Source: Polynucleobacter necessarius | Lineage (GTDB): Bacteria; Pseudomonadota; Gammaproteobacteria; Burkholderiales; Burkholderiaceae | Direction: 5' to 3' | NCBI RefSeq assembly: GCF_900095215.1 | Contig: NZ_LT606949.1 | Coordinates: 920,250 to 978,083 of the forward strand | DNA: 57,834 nt | Shown: piece after piece, positions 39,227-49,184 of the stretch | How the letters are laid out: each line of letters opens with the position of its first letter | Position numbering within the stretch: the stretch's first letter is position 1 | The notes under the pieces: model-generated | Told to the model about the DNA's origin: nothing | Seen by the model: only the letters and a program-made list of their open reading frames with translations | Database searches by the model: none | Position numbers and translations under genes: made by a program

Positions 39227-39985
39227 ATGAACATACCATTTGGAATTGCAAATCTCTGGATTGAAGACGATGCGATTACCCGATTTGTAGCGATTGCTCT
39301 ACTCACCTGCTCTATTGTGACGTGGGTGATCTTGCTAACCAGACTGTGGGATTTACGCAATCTACGAAAACTAAAACCTGAGCTTGAGCGGTTCTGGCGT
39401 GCCACATCATTTGATCAAGGCTTGCAAGCGTTTAGCAACCACGCATCCAATCCTTATTATCAAATTGCGCAATTGGCTACCAAGGCATCAACCCATCACC
39501 AAAACCAATCCACCAATCACCGCGAACTCCTGCAAACACTCAACTACTCAGAGTGGATGGCAAGAAGCGTGAAAAAAAACAGCATTGATACGGTTGCCGC
39601 TGGACTTCAAAAAGGCTTGACCTTCTTGGGATCTACAGGCGCAATTGCTCCGTTTATTGGCCTCTTTGGAACGGTGTGGGGCATCTATCACGCCTTAATC
39701 TCCATCAGCAGCTCGGGTAGCGCGCAGATCGACCAAGTTGCCGGACCAATCGGCGAAGCGCTCATCATGACCGCCCTTGGACTGGCCGTAGCGATTCCCG
39801 CCGTTCTCGCCTTTAACGCCATTAATCGCGCCAACAAATTATTTCTTGCGGACTTAAATCGTTTTGGCAATGACCTATTAGCCTACTTTGTCACTGGTGC
39901 CCGCCTTAACTCCGGGGAATCATCATGTCTTTTCACATTCAGGACGACCAAAACGACGATAACATCATGTCGGCAATCAACATAA
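39227..39985 (+). CDS. exbB: ExbB/TolQ-family proton channel protein
   Basis: Open, 252 codons, with the family's three membrane helices (first near IVTWVILLTRLW; later GLTFLGSTGAIAPFIGLFGTVWGIYHAL and GEALIMTALGLAVAIPAVLAFNAI). ExbB with ExbD uses the proton gradient to energise TonB. The frame runs 61 bases into exbD, giving a polar tail FRTTKTTITSCRQST that is foreign to ExbB; a natural end at about the position of the exbD start is more likely, so the stop may have been lost. Confidence 0.82.
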   Translation: MNIPFGIANLWIEDDAITRFVAIALLTCSIVTWVILLTRLWDLRNLRKLKPELERFWRATSFDQGLQAFSNHASNPYYQIAQLATKASTHHQNQSTNHRELLQTLNYSEWMARSVKKNSIDTVAAGLQKGLTFLGSTGAIAPFIGLFGTVWGIYHALISISSSGSAQIDQVAGPIGEALIMTALGLAVAIPAVLAFNAINRANKLFLADLNRFGNDLLAYFVTGARLNSGESSCLFTFRTTKTTITSCRQST

Positions 39986-40338
39986 CGCCAATGGTTGACG
40001 TCATGTTGGTGCTGTTAATAATCTTTATCATCACCTTGCCTGTGATTCAGCAAGCAGTGAAAGTGGAGCTACCAAAAGCAAACAGTGTACGCAATGAAGT
40101 GAAGCCTGAATCAGTTCAATTATCAATTGATGCCAAAGGTCAAATCTTCTGGAATAGCACGCCGATTGATTTAAAAACCTTTGATGGTTATGCTGAGAAA
40201 GCTGCTCAAAAAGATCCTCAACCAGAAATTAATCTTCGCGCCGATCAATCGGTGAAGTATGAATATGTTGCGCAAGTGCTTGCAGCATCACGCCGTGCGG
40301 GCTTAACTAAGCTCGGATTTGTGACAGAGCCAAACTAA
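39925..40338 (+). CDS. exbD: ExbD/TolR-family protein
   Basis: Intact, 137 residues. It has the short cytoplasmic start, the single helix with the essential aspartate (INITPMVDVMLVLLIIFIIT), and a periplasmic domain (VQLSIDAKGQIFWN, INLRADQSVKYEYVAQVL). It is the ExbB partner. As tonB upstream is broken, the ExbBD pair would need another TonB or TolA-like partner to be useful. Confidence 0.9.
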   Translation: MSFHIQDDQNDDNIMSAINITPMVDVMLVLLIIFIITLPVIQQAVKVELPKANSVRNEVKPESVQLSIDAKGQIFWNSTPIDLKTFDGYAEKAAQKDPQPEINLRADQSVKYEYVAQVLAASRRAGLTKLGFVTEPN

Positions 40339-40340
40339 GT

Positions 40341-40804
40341 TTATTTGCTCTTGTATGGCATCTTAGAGGGCAAACACGACTCTTCGGAAGTATGGGTGCC
40401 ATTTCCAATGGTTTCGCCAAAAATACCACCGTGTATTTTCTCTACCTTCTTAAACTTGCCGGTGACAGGGTCAAGGGTAATATTGGTTAGAACATTGCCG
40501 GCCGGATAAGAAACACCCATTACTTCTTGGGGCTCAAACTTTGCCTCAATTGAAATCAAAATATTGGGGCGTGCAAGAACGACACTCTTAACTCTTTGGG
40601 ACCCAAACGCATCGGACTGATCTAAATCGCGGCCATCTAAAAATACTTTTGCCTTTTGAGAACCTGAAGCAGGTATGATTTTCATTTCATAGTCTTCGGT
40701 GTAGTTTTTTGCCGCACGTTTGCAATTGAACTCAAGTACGTCGACACCCCATGCAGCGATGAGGCGCACAGACACGAGCAAAGTATTAGTTGGAGTAATT
40801 TCAT
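40341..40804 (-). pseudogene. Secreted protein of unknown function, frameshift in the signal peptide
   Basis: A signal peptide MKLLQLILCSCLCASSLHG starts at ATG 40802-40804 but the mature part (VDVLEFNCKRAAKNYTEDYE to the end at 40341, with SVVLARPNILISIEAKFEP) is in another frame; a shift near 40745 joins them. The mature domain of about 130 residues has an early cysteine (LEFNC), common in small beta-barrel-like periplasmic proteins. Family not recognised. An alternative start at ATG 40685 would give a leaderless 114-residue protein. It starts 20 bases downstream of tRNA-Leu. Confidence 0.55.
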
Positions 40805-40824
40805 AAATGAGAACTGAGTGTCTG

Positions 40825-40913
40825 TGGTGCCCGAGGCCGGAATCGAACCGGCACGACTTTTTTGAGTCTGCAGATTTTAAATCTGCTGTGTCTACCGATT
40901 TCACCACTCGGGC
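40825..40913 (-). tRNA. tRNA-Leu (anticodon UAA), CCA encoded
   Basis: Minus-strand class II tRNA of 89 bases: acceptor GCCCGAG/CTCGGGC, D arm TGGTGAAATCGGTAGACA, anticodon stem GCAGA/TCTGC with loop TTTAAAA (anticodon TAA), variable arm and T arm GCCGG-TTCGATT-CCGGC. CCA is encoded at 40825-40827. Confidence 0.95.
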
Positions 40914-41049
40914 TCGCACGAACCATAAAGCCGTGCTAAATAAATCAAGACAAGCGAAATTTTAGCATGCAAGCTCCCTATAGGCTCCTAGAGCCCTTTT
41001 TTACCTAACCGTCCAAGCCTAGGGTGGATAAAACAATTAAAATACTTTC

Positions 41050-43506
41050 ATGAATTTACTTGGTAAATCAAGTGGGGCAAGCAAGCTTTTACAAGCTACC
41101 CTATTGCTAAGTGGCTTATGTCTGTTGGCAGCTTTGGCCGCTACCATCCTCTATTTGTATTCCGCCAAATCCAACATTTCAGGTAAGCGCACGATTAAGG
41201 GCCTCGGAGACTCCGTAGCCATCACCTTTGATGAAGTCGACATCCATCATATCAAAGCAAAAAGTCAGGCTGACGCCTACTGTGCCTTAGGCTATCTGCA
41301 TGCCAGCGAACGATCCTGGCCAATGGAAATGAATCGCCGTATTGCTAGCGGACGACTCTCCGAAATTTTAGGCAATGACACCGTAAAAATTGATCGCTTT
41401 GTGCGCACACTGGGTATCAAGCGTGCAGCAGAACGTCAATTTGATCGCTATCCCGTTTCTGCCAAGCGACTGCTGAAAGCATACGCGGATGGCGTAAATG
41501 CTGGCAATGCGCAATTGGGATGGGCGCTTCCGATTGAATACTTCTTAACTGGAGCAAAACCAGGTCACTGGTCTCCAACAGATAGCCTTGCCTGGATACT
41601 GATGATGGCTTATGACCTCGGTGGGAATTGGCAAAAAGAATTGCAAAGACTCGAACTCTCTCAATATCTCAACACCAAACAAGTATGGGAAATCACTCCA
41701 CCCAACTAACCCGGTGAACCAGTCAGCAATATGGATTTTGCTAAGCTGTATAGAGATCTCGGGGTCTTTCACCCAACCCAAGGCCCCGCAGAAAAAACCT
41801 CAAAATTTACCTTCTACAGAGTTAGGTCAGTGGGATCAGTTCGGCGGTAAAGACGGTATTGGCTCTAATAACTGGGCCTTAAGCGGCAAGCTAAGCGCTT
41901 CCGGTAAACCGCTAGTGACCAATGACCCTCACCTTGGATTATCTGCGCCAGCCATTTGGCACTTCGCCCATCTTGAAGCCCCTGGATTAAATGTGATCGG
42001 TGGAACGCTCCCCGGAATTCCAGCAATTGTTTTGGGCAGAACAGAGAAATTCGCCTGGAGCTTTACAAATACCGGCCCCAATGTTCAAGATGTATATATA
42101 GAACAAAGTGATGCAAAAAATCCTGGCATGTATCGAGGCCCAGATGGTCCACTTCCATTCAAAGTGCATCAAGAGATTATCGATATCAAGGGATCTCCGT
42201 CCCTTACTGTTCTAGTAAAAGAAACTCGACATGGCCCCGTTATCTCTGACTCGTATGCACGCGCTAAACGTGCTATTGATACCGATCACTATGCCCTAGC
42301 ATTGCGTTGGACAGCGCTCGACATTGAACATCAATCGGTTGTTGGTTTATTCGAAATGAACCGTGCAGTCGACTTGGATCATTGCAAACAGGCGCTACGC
42401 AAAAATTATGCGCCCATGCAAAATGTGGTGATGGCCGATACAGATGGCAGTATTGCCTATCAAGCCGCGGGAATCGCCCACAAAAGACTGTTGCATCATG
42501 GTTTGTATGGTGTGGCATCAGCCCCCGGGTGGGAACGTCAATATGACTGGAACGGTTATGTTCCATGTGAACAGCTTCCTGCTAGCAACAATCCAGATAA
42601 AGGCTGGATAGCGACCGCCAATCAAAAAATCATTGCTGCTAACGACCCCAACCCCTTAACCAGCGACTGGGATTTGCCTGCGCGCTATAACCGCATTGTC
42701 GAATTCATCAAGTCTAAAAACATCCATTCATTTGATGATATGAAAACAATGCAAGGCGACACCCTATCTCTTGCGGCCACTCCACTTTTAAATCTATTTA
42801 AGTCCAGTCAATCCTCACACCCCTTAACCGCCAAAGCCATGGAAATTGGTAGAAGCGTTGATGGCGATATGAAATTAGATAGCGGAGGCGCTCTCATATT
42901 TAACGCTTGGGCTGATCAATTGACGCGTAATCTTTTATCTAGACTGGGTTATTTATTTTCAGATAACTACGGATTGCGAAACTATCGATCGCCTTTACTT
43001 TATCAAGTTCAGCATGCCAACAGCCCCTGGTGTGACGACCCCAAAACTGAGCAAGTGGAAACCTGTCAAGAGTCATCTAACATTGCCCTTGATAAAGCAC
43101 TGGAATACCTCAGCAAAGAATATGGCAACGATCCTAAAACTTGGCTTTTGGGCAAAGCGCATATAGCAATCTCTGAGCATCGCCCATTTAGAAAAAGTCC
43201 ACTGCTTGGTAGTTTTTTAATATAAGAACTCCTTTTCCGGGAGACAGCTTTTCAGTCAATGTGGGACGTTTAGAACGTTTACGATCCAAGAATCCATATG
43301 AAACGCTGCAGGCCCCTAGTCTGCGCAATATTTTCGACTTATCGAATCTTGAAAAATCAGTCTTCATATACCAAACAGGCCAGTCTGGGTGGGTGCAAAG
43401 CAAGCTGTATCGCAATATAAACTCCATGTGGGCAAATAGCGAATATCTTCCATTGCAAATGAAGCCTGAATCGAGCAATCGCCAACTCGAGCTAGTAAAT
43501 AGGTAG
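41050..43506 (+). pseudogene. Penicillin acylase family N-terminal-nucleophile hydrolase, nonsense and frameshifts
   Basis: A membrane or signal helix (LLLSGLCLLAALAATILYL) leads into the alpha domain (GYLHASERSWPMEMNRRIASGRLSEI). In-frame TAA at 41707-41709 follows WEITPPN; the frame shifts near 41815. The second piece holds the self-cleavage and nucleophile motif GIGSNNWALSG (Ser of GS-NNW), VTNDPHLGLSAPAIW, GIPAIVLGRTEKFAWSFTN and later TANQKI. Another shift near 43215 leads to the end (LEKSVFIYQTGQSG, LPLQM). Restored length about 815 residues, near the family norm. Substrates vary (beta-lactams, acyl-homoserine lactones, others). Confidence 0.87.
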
Positions 43507-43590
43507 CAGTCTGGCGAGCCTCAAAAATCCCACCCCCTGCTTTGGGCAGGTAAAATGACTGCATTGTTACCGGTCATTTAAGGGCTTCTC

Positions 43591-43997
43591 ATGAAAAAAA
43601 TCATTTCTCTATTTGCTTTAGGCGCCTCCTTGATCTGCTCAGGCAACGCACTCGCGGAATGGCAAGAAATTGGCAAAACAGATGCGTTTACTGTTTTTGT
43701 AGATACGGCAACCCTTCAAAAATAAGGCGATAAATCTCAAATCTTATCCATGTTGGATTTTAAAAAGCCTGGACAAAATCCAAACACCAAAGAAAAAGTG
43801 AGTTCGATTATTGGCCTAAATGAATACGACTGCGCTACTGTGAAATACCGCCCCATTGAATTTAAAGCCTTCACCGGAAATATGGGCAAAGGACAAGTAG
43901 CGGAAGAGCAAAACAAACTCCAGATAGCCCGTTCGAGACGATTGAAAATGGTTCCTGGCCAGCAGGGGTTTATAACGTTGCCTGTCGCGCTAAGTAA
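43591..43997 (+). pseudogene. Surface-adhesin protein E-like secreted protein, nonsense and frameshift
   Basis: A signal peptide (IISLFALGASLICSGNALA) is followed by EWQEIGKTDAFTVFVD, then TAA at 43723-43725, then GDKSQILSMLDFKKPG and a DCATVKYRPIEF segment with the typical mid cysteine. A shift near 43920 gives the normal ending GSWPAGVYNVACRAK, stop at 43995-43997. The pattern W..I....TVYVD....., YDC, and a C-terminal AC is that of the adhesin-E-like family common in Burkholderiales. Function unclear. Confidence 0.65.
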
Positions 43998-44020
43998 TCT
44001 GTATTTATAAGGCTATTTAC

Positions 44021-44155
44021 TTACATAAGCGCCGCTATTTCTGCTTGCTTTATTATCGGTTGCACAGCCCCTCTAGCCATACTGAGCAGCTCAAGTACAG
44101 CAGCAGCTAGCAGCAAACAAATTCCGCTCAGAAAAAGAAAAAGTCGCTTGTTCAC
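44021..44155 (-). CDS. Short hydrophobic ORF translationally coupled to soxZ (possible soxA start)
   Basis: GTG at 44153-44155 overlaps the soxZ stop (GTGA) and opens 44 codons: MNKRLFLFLSGICLLLAAAV and a short tail ending QAEIAALM. It looks like a signal peptide. In sox operons soxA commonly follows soxZ and begins with a signal sequence, so this may be the soxA start after a deletion; nothing downstream resembles SoxA. A chance reading frame is also possible. Confidence 0.35.
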   Translation of the reverse strand: MNKRLFLFLSGICLLLAAAVLELLSMARGAVQPIIKQAEIAALM

Positions 44156-44480
44156 GAAACAGTAATGCTAGCGTGATTGACTGCCTCATATCCATTATCA
44201 CCGACCCATCTGAACTCGAGAGTTCCAGACTCTACAGCAACTGTCGTGAAGATGATTAATGGATGAGCGCCGATTCCAGAATAAAAAATCCGCTTTAAAC
44301 ACCTCAACGTTGTTGTAAGTGCAAGTGAGTGTGCGAATAATATCTCGAGGAATTCATTTGCCACTTTCGGTATACCGAAAGCCAGACTCCATATCATGCG
44401 GCGCAATTGCACGGATCTCGATAATGACATCTTTTTTCCGTTGTCGGCATAGTGATGGATGTGCGAGAGGTTTTACTCAT
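44152..44480 (-). pseudogene. soxZ: Sulfur-carrier partner SoxZ, frameshifts
   Basis: ATG 44478-44480 begins SKTSRTSITMPTTEK and the first frame soon stops. Other frames continue IIEIRAIAPHDMESGFRYTE, then WIPRDIIRTLTCTYNNVEVFKADF and GAHPLIIFTTVAVESGTLEF to the stop at 44152. That order matches SoxZ (about 105 residues). At least two frameshifts and a stop in a K-stop-IPR position are needed to explain it. SoxZ pairs with SoxY in thiosulfate oxidation. Confidence 0.75.
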
Positions 44481-44825
44481 ACCATCTCCGTACAAGCAGA
44501 AAGGGTTACCAGAGTTTCAGCCGAGCCTTGCCAGAAGGTGCCGTTATTCATCTGCGCAATTGCCCAGACTCTTTGGCTATCAGCCAAACGGACACAAGGT
44601 GTAATATTCGCAGCGCCTGATCTAGGGGTAAGGTAAACAGCAAAAAATATTTGGGAGCGGATTTCCCTCTGCAATCACATGAATAGTCTTGACATAATCA
44701 TTAGCTGTCATTGGACTCTCAACACTGACTTTAAGGACTACTAAATTTCCATTTTCCACCAACGGGGGAATGGTTAAGGTGACTTTGCCGTCTCGAATAG
44801 CGGCGATGGTGAATGGTTTTTTCAT
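44477..44825 (-). pseudogene. soxY: Sulfur-carrier protein SoxY, frameshift
   Basis: The first piece (44825 down) has ENGNLVVLKVSVESPMTAND and IHVIAEGNPLPNI; the second (to 44477) has VYLTPRSGAANITPCVRLAD, IAQMNNGTFW and LVTLSACTEMV. A shift near 44650 at a T run joins them. I do not see the usual C-terminal GGCG carrier tail of SoxY, so either the end is also changed or this is a SoxY-like relative. It overlaps soxX and soxZ by a few bases, confirming one operon. Confidence 0.7.
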
Positions 44826-45268
44826 TTCAGGTTTTCGTTATTTAACGTGGCCAAGAAAGCGATGACATCCTCTATCTCTTGACCAGTCAAGATAGTTTGG
44901 CCTGCAAATTTAGATGTCACTCGGTTAAGATGAGTCGTTTGAAAATACGCTGGCATGATAGTTTGTGAATTAAAGTGCGCCGCATTCACGATCCGAGCTC
45001 GTAATTGCGGAATATTCAAGCGAGCTACGCTCATTTTTCATTCAGGCGCCAAGTTGCCCTGAAAGCATTCTTCTGGACATGGCCAGCTGTGACACAGCAA
45101 ACACAAACCCGTTTGACGCCTTGTCACAATCGCCCTGCCACGCGCTGGATTACCCGACTCTGAAGAAAGGGGTTCGAAAATCGAATCCCCTGCAATCGTT
45201 TGAGCTTGCGCAACCGAGAGATTGAGGAAGGCTAGCATCAATAACGCTAGCGCAACCCTCTTTCTCAT
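44822..45268 (-). pseudogene. soxX: c-type cytochrome SoxX, nonsense codon
   Basis: Signal peptide (ALALLMLAFLNLSVAQA) then NPARGRAIVTRRQTGLCLLCHS with heme motif CLLCH. A TGA at 45038-45040 falls after GNLAPE where the family continues with a Met-Ser-Gly-Val-Gly-like turn; the same frame then gives ARLNIPQLRARIVNA, the methionine ligand segment TIMPAYFQTTHLNRV and LTGQEIEDVIAFLATL. Length about 148 residues, as for SoxX. SoxX with SoxA would pass electrons from thiosulfate to the respiratory chain. Confidence 0.8.
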
Positions 45269-45293
45269 GGACGCAATTTCATCAAGCCGAGCC

Positions 45294-47507
45294 TTAAACC
45301 AACTTGATGCCGCTGTTTTTCAGAGGCACAGTACGTAGACGCTTACCAGTAGCACGATCGATTGCGTTCAGAACAGCGGGCGTCGCAACCGCAATCGTTG
45401 GCTCACCTACACCACCACAGTCTTTACCACCACCCTGAATGATGATTGTTTCGACCTTAGGCATCTGATAAAGGCGAATGGAGTTGAAGGTGTCGAAGTT
45501 CTTCTGAATCACAGCACCCTGCTCAATCGTGATCTCTTCCTCAAACAATGCGGATAAGCCGTAAACAAACGATCCAGATACTTGTCGAGCCACTTTAGCA
45601 GGATTCACTACATAACCCGGATCAGTCGCCGCAACAATACGATGAATCTTCACCTCATTACCGTTGGTAACCGACAATTCACAAGCTGCCGCAACATAGC
45701 TGCCGAAGGAGCGCATTTGCGCAATACCACGGTAGACGCCGGGTTTAGCCGGTTTAGTCAAACCAATACCATCCGCCACGGCATTTAATACCGCAACTGC
45801 ACGCGGGAATTTCTCCATGTGCTTGCGACGGAACTCAACTGCATCCATACCAGTCACTTCAGCCAGCTCATCCATAAAGGTTTCAATAAAGATGGCATTT
45901 TGATTCACATTCACACCACGCCAAAAGCCAGGTGGTATGTGGGTGTTGCGCATAGCGTGATCGATATTTAAATTTGGGAAGCTATAGGTAATACCATGCT
46001 CACCAGTTGGCTCAACGCCTTGGAAGGCCAATGGATCCTTACCTTTGTTCGCAGCAACCACCGCTGGACGAACAGATGCCAAAATAGATTGGCCAGATAA
46101 ACGCATATTGACCGCTGTCACATTCTTTGTATCATCAATCGCCGCAGACATCTTACACATCATGACTGGATGGTAGCGACCTTGAGTCATATCTTCCGCA
46201 CGTGTCCAGAGCAACTTAATTGATGTGCCTGGCATTTGTTTAGCGATATTCACAGCTTGTGTGGTGTAGTCTTGGAAAGCGCCTCGACGACCGAAGCCAC
46301 CACCAAGACTAACCTTGTAAACATTGCACTTTTCAGCAGGCAAGCCCCACGCGGCAATCACCGCGGCCAAGAATGCTTCACCATCTTGTGTTGGAACCCA
46401 TACCTCACAAGAATCCGCGGTCCACTTAGCAGTGGCTGTTTGCGGCTCCAAGGTGGCGTGATTCAAGAATGGATAAAAATAAGTAGCTTCAAGAGTTTTG
46501 GAGGCACCAGACATTGCCGCCTTCACATCGCCATTCGCATTGTGAACAAAGGTGTCATCGGCGCTTAAACCCTCTTCCAACATCTTTTGAATAGAGGCGC
46601 TAGATACATTCACATTGGGACCGCTATCCCAAATAACGCTGACTTGATCCAAGGCTACTTTTGCCTGCCAGAAAGTTTCGGCGACAACTGCTACTGCAGA
46701 ATCGCCTACTTGCACTACTTTTTTCACGCCCTTCATGCTCTGCGCTTTTGCGGCGTCGTAACTCTTTACCTTGCCGCCAAAAACAGGTGACTCTTGAATA
46801 GTTGCCACCAACATGCCTGGTATTTTCAAGTCAATGGCATAGATCTGTTTACCGGCGACTTTATCGTCAACCCCGTCAATACGATTAACAGACTTACCAA
46901 TGAGACTCCACTCTTTTGGATCTTTCAATGGCACCTCTTTAGGCACTTCCAACTGAGATGCCGCTACAGAAACAGCGCCAAAAGTCATTTTCTTACCAGA
47001 AGGTGTGTGTAATCACGCTATTTTTGCAACGCACTCCGAGACGGGCACATTCCACTGATTGGCAGCAGTCTGAATCAACATCATGCGGGCAGCGTCGCCA
47101 CCTTTACGCACATATTGTTCTGAAGTGCGAATACCACGGCTTCCACCAGTTGAATAACTACCCCAGGCTGCTTTGCGCTTTAAGCTCTCAGCCGGACTTG
47201 GGTACTCATAGCTCACTTTTTTCCAATCACATTGCAACTCTTCCGCAACCATCTGCGCCAAACCGGTAATAGTTCATTGCCCCATTTCGGAATGAACAAT
47301 GCGCACAAGCACATCATCATTTGGCTTTACCACTACCCATACACCAATTTCTGGAGTAGACAATGGAGTCATTGCGGTAGTGCCGGAACCCATGGCGGCA
47401 TGAGCGGTAGACATCAATGAGAAATCAAAACCAATTGCTAGACCAGCTGCAACTGCGCCAGAGCCAATAACAAAGTGGCGCCGGGATGTATTTGTATTTG
47501 TAGTCAT
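45294..47507 (-). pseudogene. Molybdopterin-binding aldehyde/isoquinoline-type oxidoreductase large subunit, two in-frame stops
   Basis: A Tat signal (SRRHFVIGSGAVAAGLAIG) opens the gene at 47507. TGA at 47274-47276 follows HSEMGQ, and TGA at 47013-47015 follows VAKIA; both are in frame with the long final piece (about 565 residues) that has VGDSAVAVVAETFWQAK, SLGGGFGRRGAFQDY, PPGFWRGVNVNQNAIFIE and GGGKDCGGVGEPTIAVA. The layout fits the IorB-like group of the xanthine dehydrogenase superfamily, whose cofactor-bearing subunit is exported. Total about 738 residues. It follows the 2Fe-2S subunit gene. Confidence 0.85.
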
Positions 47508-47519
47508 TTTTATATTCCC

Positions 47520-47980
47520 TTAGGCCTTGCTTGCCGCATGAATTGCTTCATGAACTTGCTGGAAAGTGCCGCAACGGCAAATGTTAGTAACAGCTGCATC
47601 AATTTGCGCATCTGTAGGTTTTGGTGTGTTGCGCAATAAGGCTGTGGTTGCCATCACCATGCCAGACTGGCATTAGCCACACTGAGGGACATGGTTATCA
47701 ACCCAGGCCTTTTGTATCTTGGAGAGTTGAGCATTCTTCTCTAGGCTCTCAATAGTCTCAATCTTTGTACCTTCAGCCGCAGAAACAGTGATTGAGCAGC
47801 TGCCAATGGCTTGACCTTCAAATAAAACTGTACAAAAACTGTACAGGCGCCACATTGGCCAACACCACAACCATACTTGGTACCCGTTAATCCGACGTAC
47901 TCACGGATTACTCACAACAATGGGATTTCTGGATCTACATCCAGCTTGTACTTTTTACCATTCACATTTAGTTCGGCCAT
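47520..47980 (-). pseudogene. 2Fe-2S subunit of molybdenum hydroxylase (IorA-like), two nonsense codons and an 11-bp duplication
   Basis: ATG 47978-47980 begins MAELNVNGKKYKLDVDPE. TGA at 47912-47914 replaces the usual Trp in PLLWVIRE; the cluster motif [14 protein letters not shown] follows. Then an exact 11-base tandem duplication (TGTACAGTTTT on this strand, 47824-47834 and 47835-47845) shifts the frame. After it come [12 protein letters not shown] and VDNHVPQCG, with TAA at 47673-47675 in place of Tyr in CGYCQSGM, and NICRCGTF near the end. All eight cluster cysteines are recognisable. Restored length about 150 residues, normal for the family. Confidence 0.88.
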
Positions 47981-48111
47981 GCGTGCTCTCCTGTTATTTC
48001 TTATTTATTGTCTTCAGGGCGCAGAAATACCCCTTTGATTCGTGTGAATATCTTAACCAAGAAATCATTTATTGCTATGCAACATAAATTCAGGCGCTGT
48101 AAGATCGCTAA

Positions 48112-48459
48112 ATGATTTTTTGTCTCGTACAAATCCTCCTTTTTCAGAGTCTTGGTGAACTGGTCTCTAAATTTCTGTTGCCCACCCTACCAGGACCAGT
48201 GATCGGACTCGTTCTACTGGTAATTTGGTTGGTATTGCGCAAAGGCATTCAAGCTGAACTCGCTATGGTTGCCGATGGTTTTAGCCAGTACCTAGGCTTG
48301 CTATTTGTACCTGCTGCTGTGGGGGTAGTACTTTTCTTGCCTCAACTCCAAGCCCATGCACTAGCGATTATTAGCGCGTTAATCGGTAGCGTCATTCTGA
48401 CGATCGCTTCCAGCGCTTTCGTCGCGAGCCTTTTGAGCAAGAAAGAATCTCATGAGTGA
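48112..48459 (+). CDS. lrgA: CidA/LrgA-family holin-like membrane protein
   Basis: Intact, 115 residues with four membrane helices and the family core LLPTLPGPVIGLVLLVIWL, then LAMVADGFSQYLGLLFVPAAVGVV. LrgA/CidA proteins are holin-like and work with an LrgB-type partner in the control of cell lysis or export of small organic acids. Its last 8 bases overlap lrgB, which is broken, so it stands without its partner. Confidence 0.87.
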   Translation: MIFCLVQILLFQSLGELVSKFLLPTLPGPVIGLVLLVIWLVLRKGIQAELAMVADGFSQYLGLLFVPAAVGVVLFLPQLQAHALAIISALIGSVILTIASSAFVASLLSKKESHE

Positions 48460-49181
48460 GCAGCACTCTATCGTCGAGATTTGGGTCTATCTATCAGGAA
48501 GTCCACTATTTGCCTTGTTTATTACCTTGGCAGCCTATCAAATTGGCTTGAGTATCTATAAAGGCAACTCACCAAAATCCACTTGCCAATCCTGTTGCAA
48601 TCGCCATTCTGATTGTGGCGAGCACGATTCAATTCATTGAGATGCCATACTCAACGTATTTTGAAGGCGCTCAATTTATTCATTTCCTATTGGGCTCGGC
48701 GACAGTCTCTTTGGCGATACCGATCTACCGCGGTCTTAGCAGCCTCAAAGGAAGATCCATTCCTTTGATAGTCTCGCTTTGCACTGGCGGCCTCGTATCC
48801 ATTGTCAGCGCGGTTAGTATTGCCACTTTACTTGGGGTCGACTCCAGCATTACTTGGGCAATGTATCCCAAATCAGTCACAGCGCCAATCGCTATGGATA
48901 TTGCGGAGCAGATTGGCGTGTCACCCACCCTTACTGCTATCTTTGCGGTAAGTACCGGGATATTGGGGGCGATCTTAGCGCCCTTTGTTCTCAATGCTTT
49001 AGGCATGAAAGCGTGGTGGCAAAGAGGTTTCGCAATTGGAATGGGCGCCAATGGGATTGGCACTTCACGCGCCTTTAGTATTCATCCAGAAGCGGGAACC
49101 TATGCCAGCCTCGCTATGGGTATGAACGGCGTTGTCAGCGTCGTTGCTATCCCCGTGATTTATGACCTATTTAATCAGTGA
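48452..49181 (+). pseudogene. lrgB: LrgB-family membrane protein, frameshifted
   Basis: ATG 48452 gives SPLFALFITLAAYQIGLSIY, then a shift near 48580 leads into PLANPVAIAILIVASTIQFI and the well preserved remainder: IALYR-like helix pairs, PKSVTAPIAMDIAEQIGVSP, MGANGIGTSRAFSIHPEAGT and VVAIPVIYDLF. Length if joined about 242 residues, normal for LrgB/YohK. One single-base deletion is enough, so the loss looks recent. The C-terminal piece alone starts at ATG 48615. Confidence 0.88.
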
Positions 49182-49184
49182 TCA

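Noticed and set aside
40805..40919. N-terminal extension of the secreted protein upstream of 40804
   Set aside because: It is the translation of tRNA-Leu and no signal peptide lies in that frame.
43188..43564. Minus-strand frames at the penicillin acylase end
   Set aside because: They are opposite the acylase C-terminal part, which reads as normal family sequence in the plus frame.
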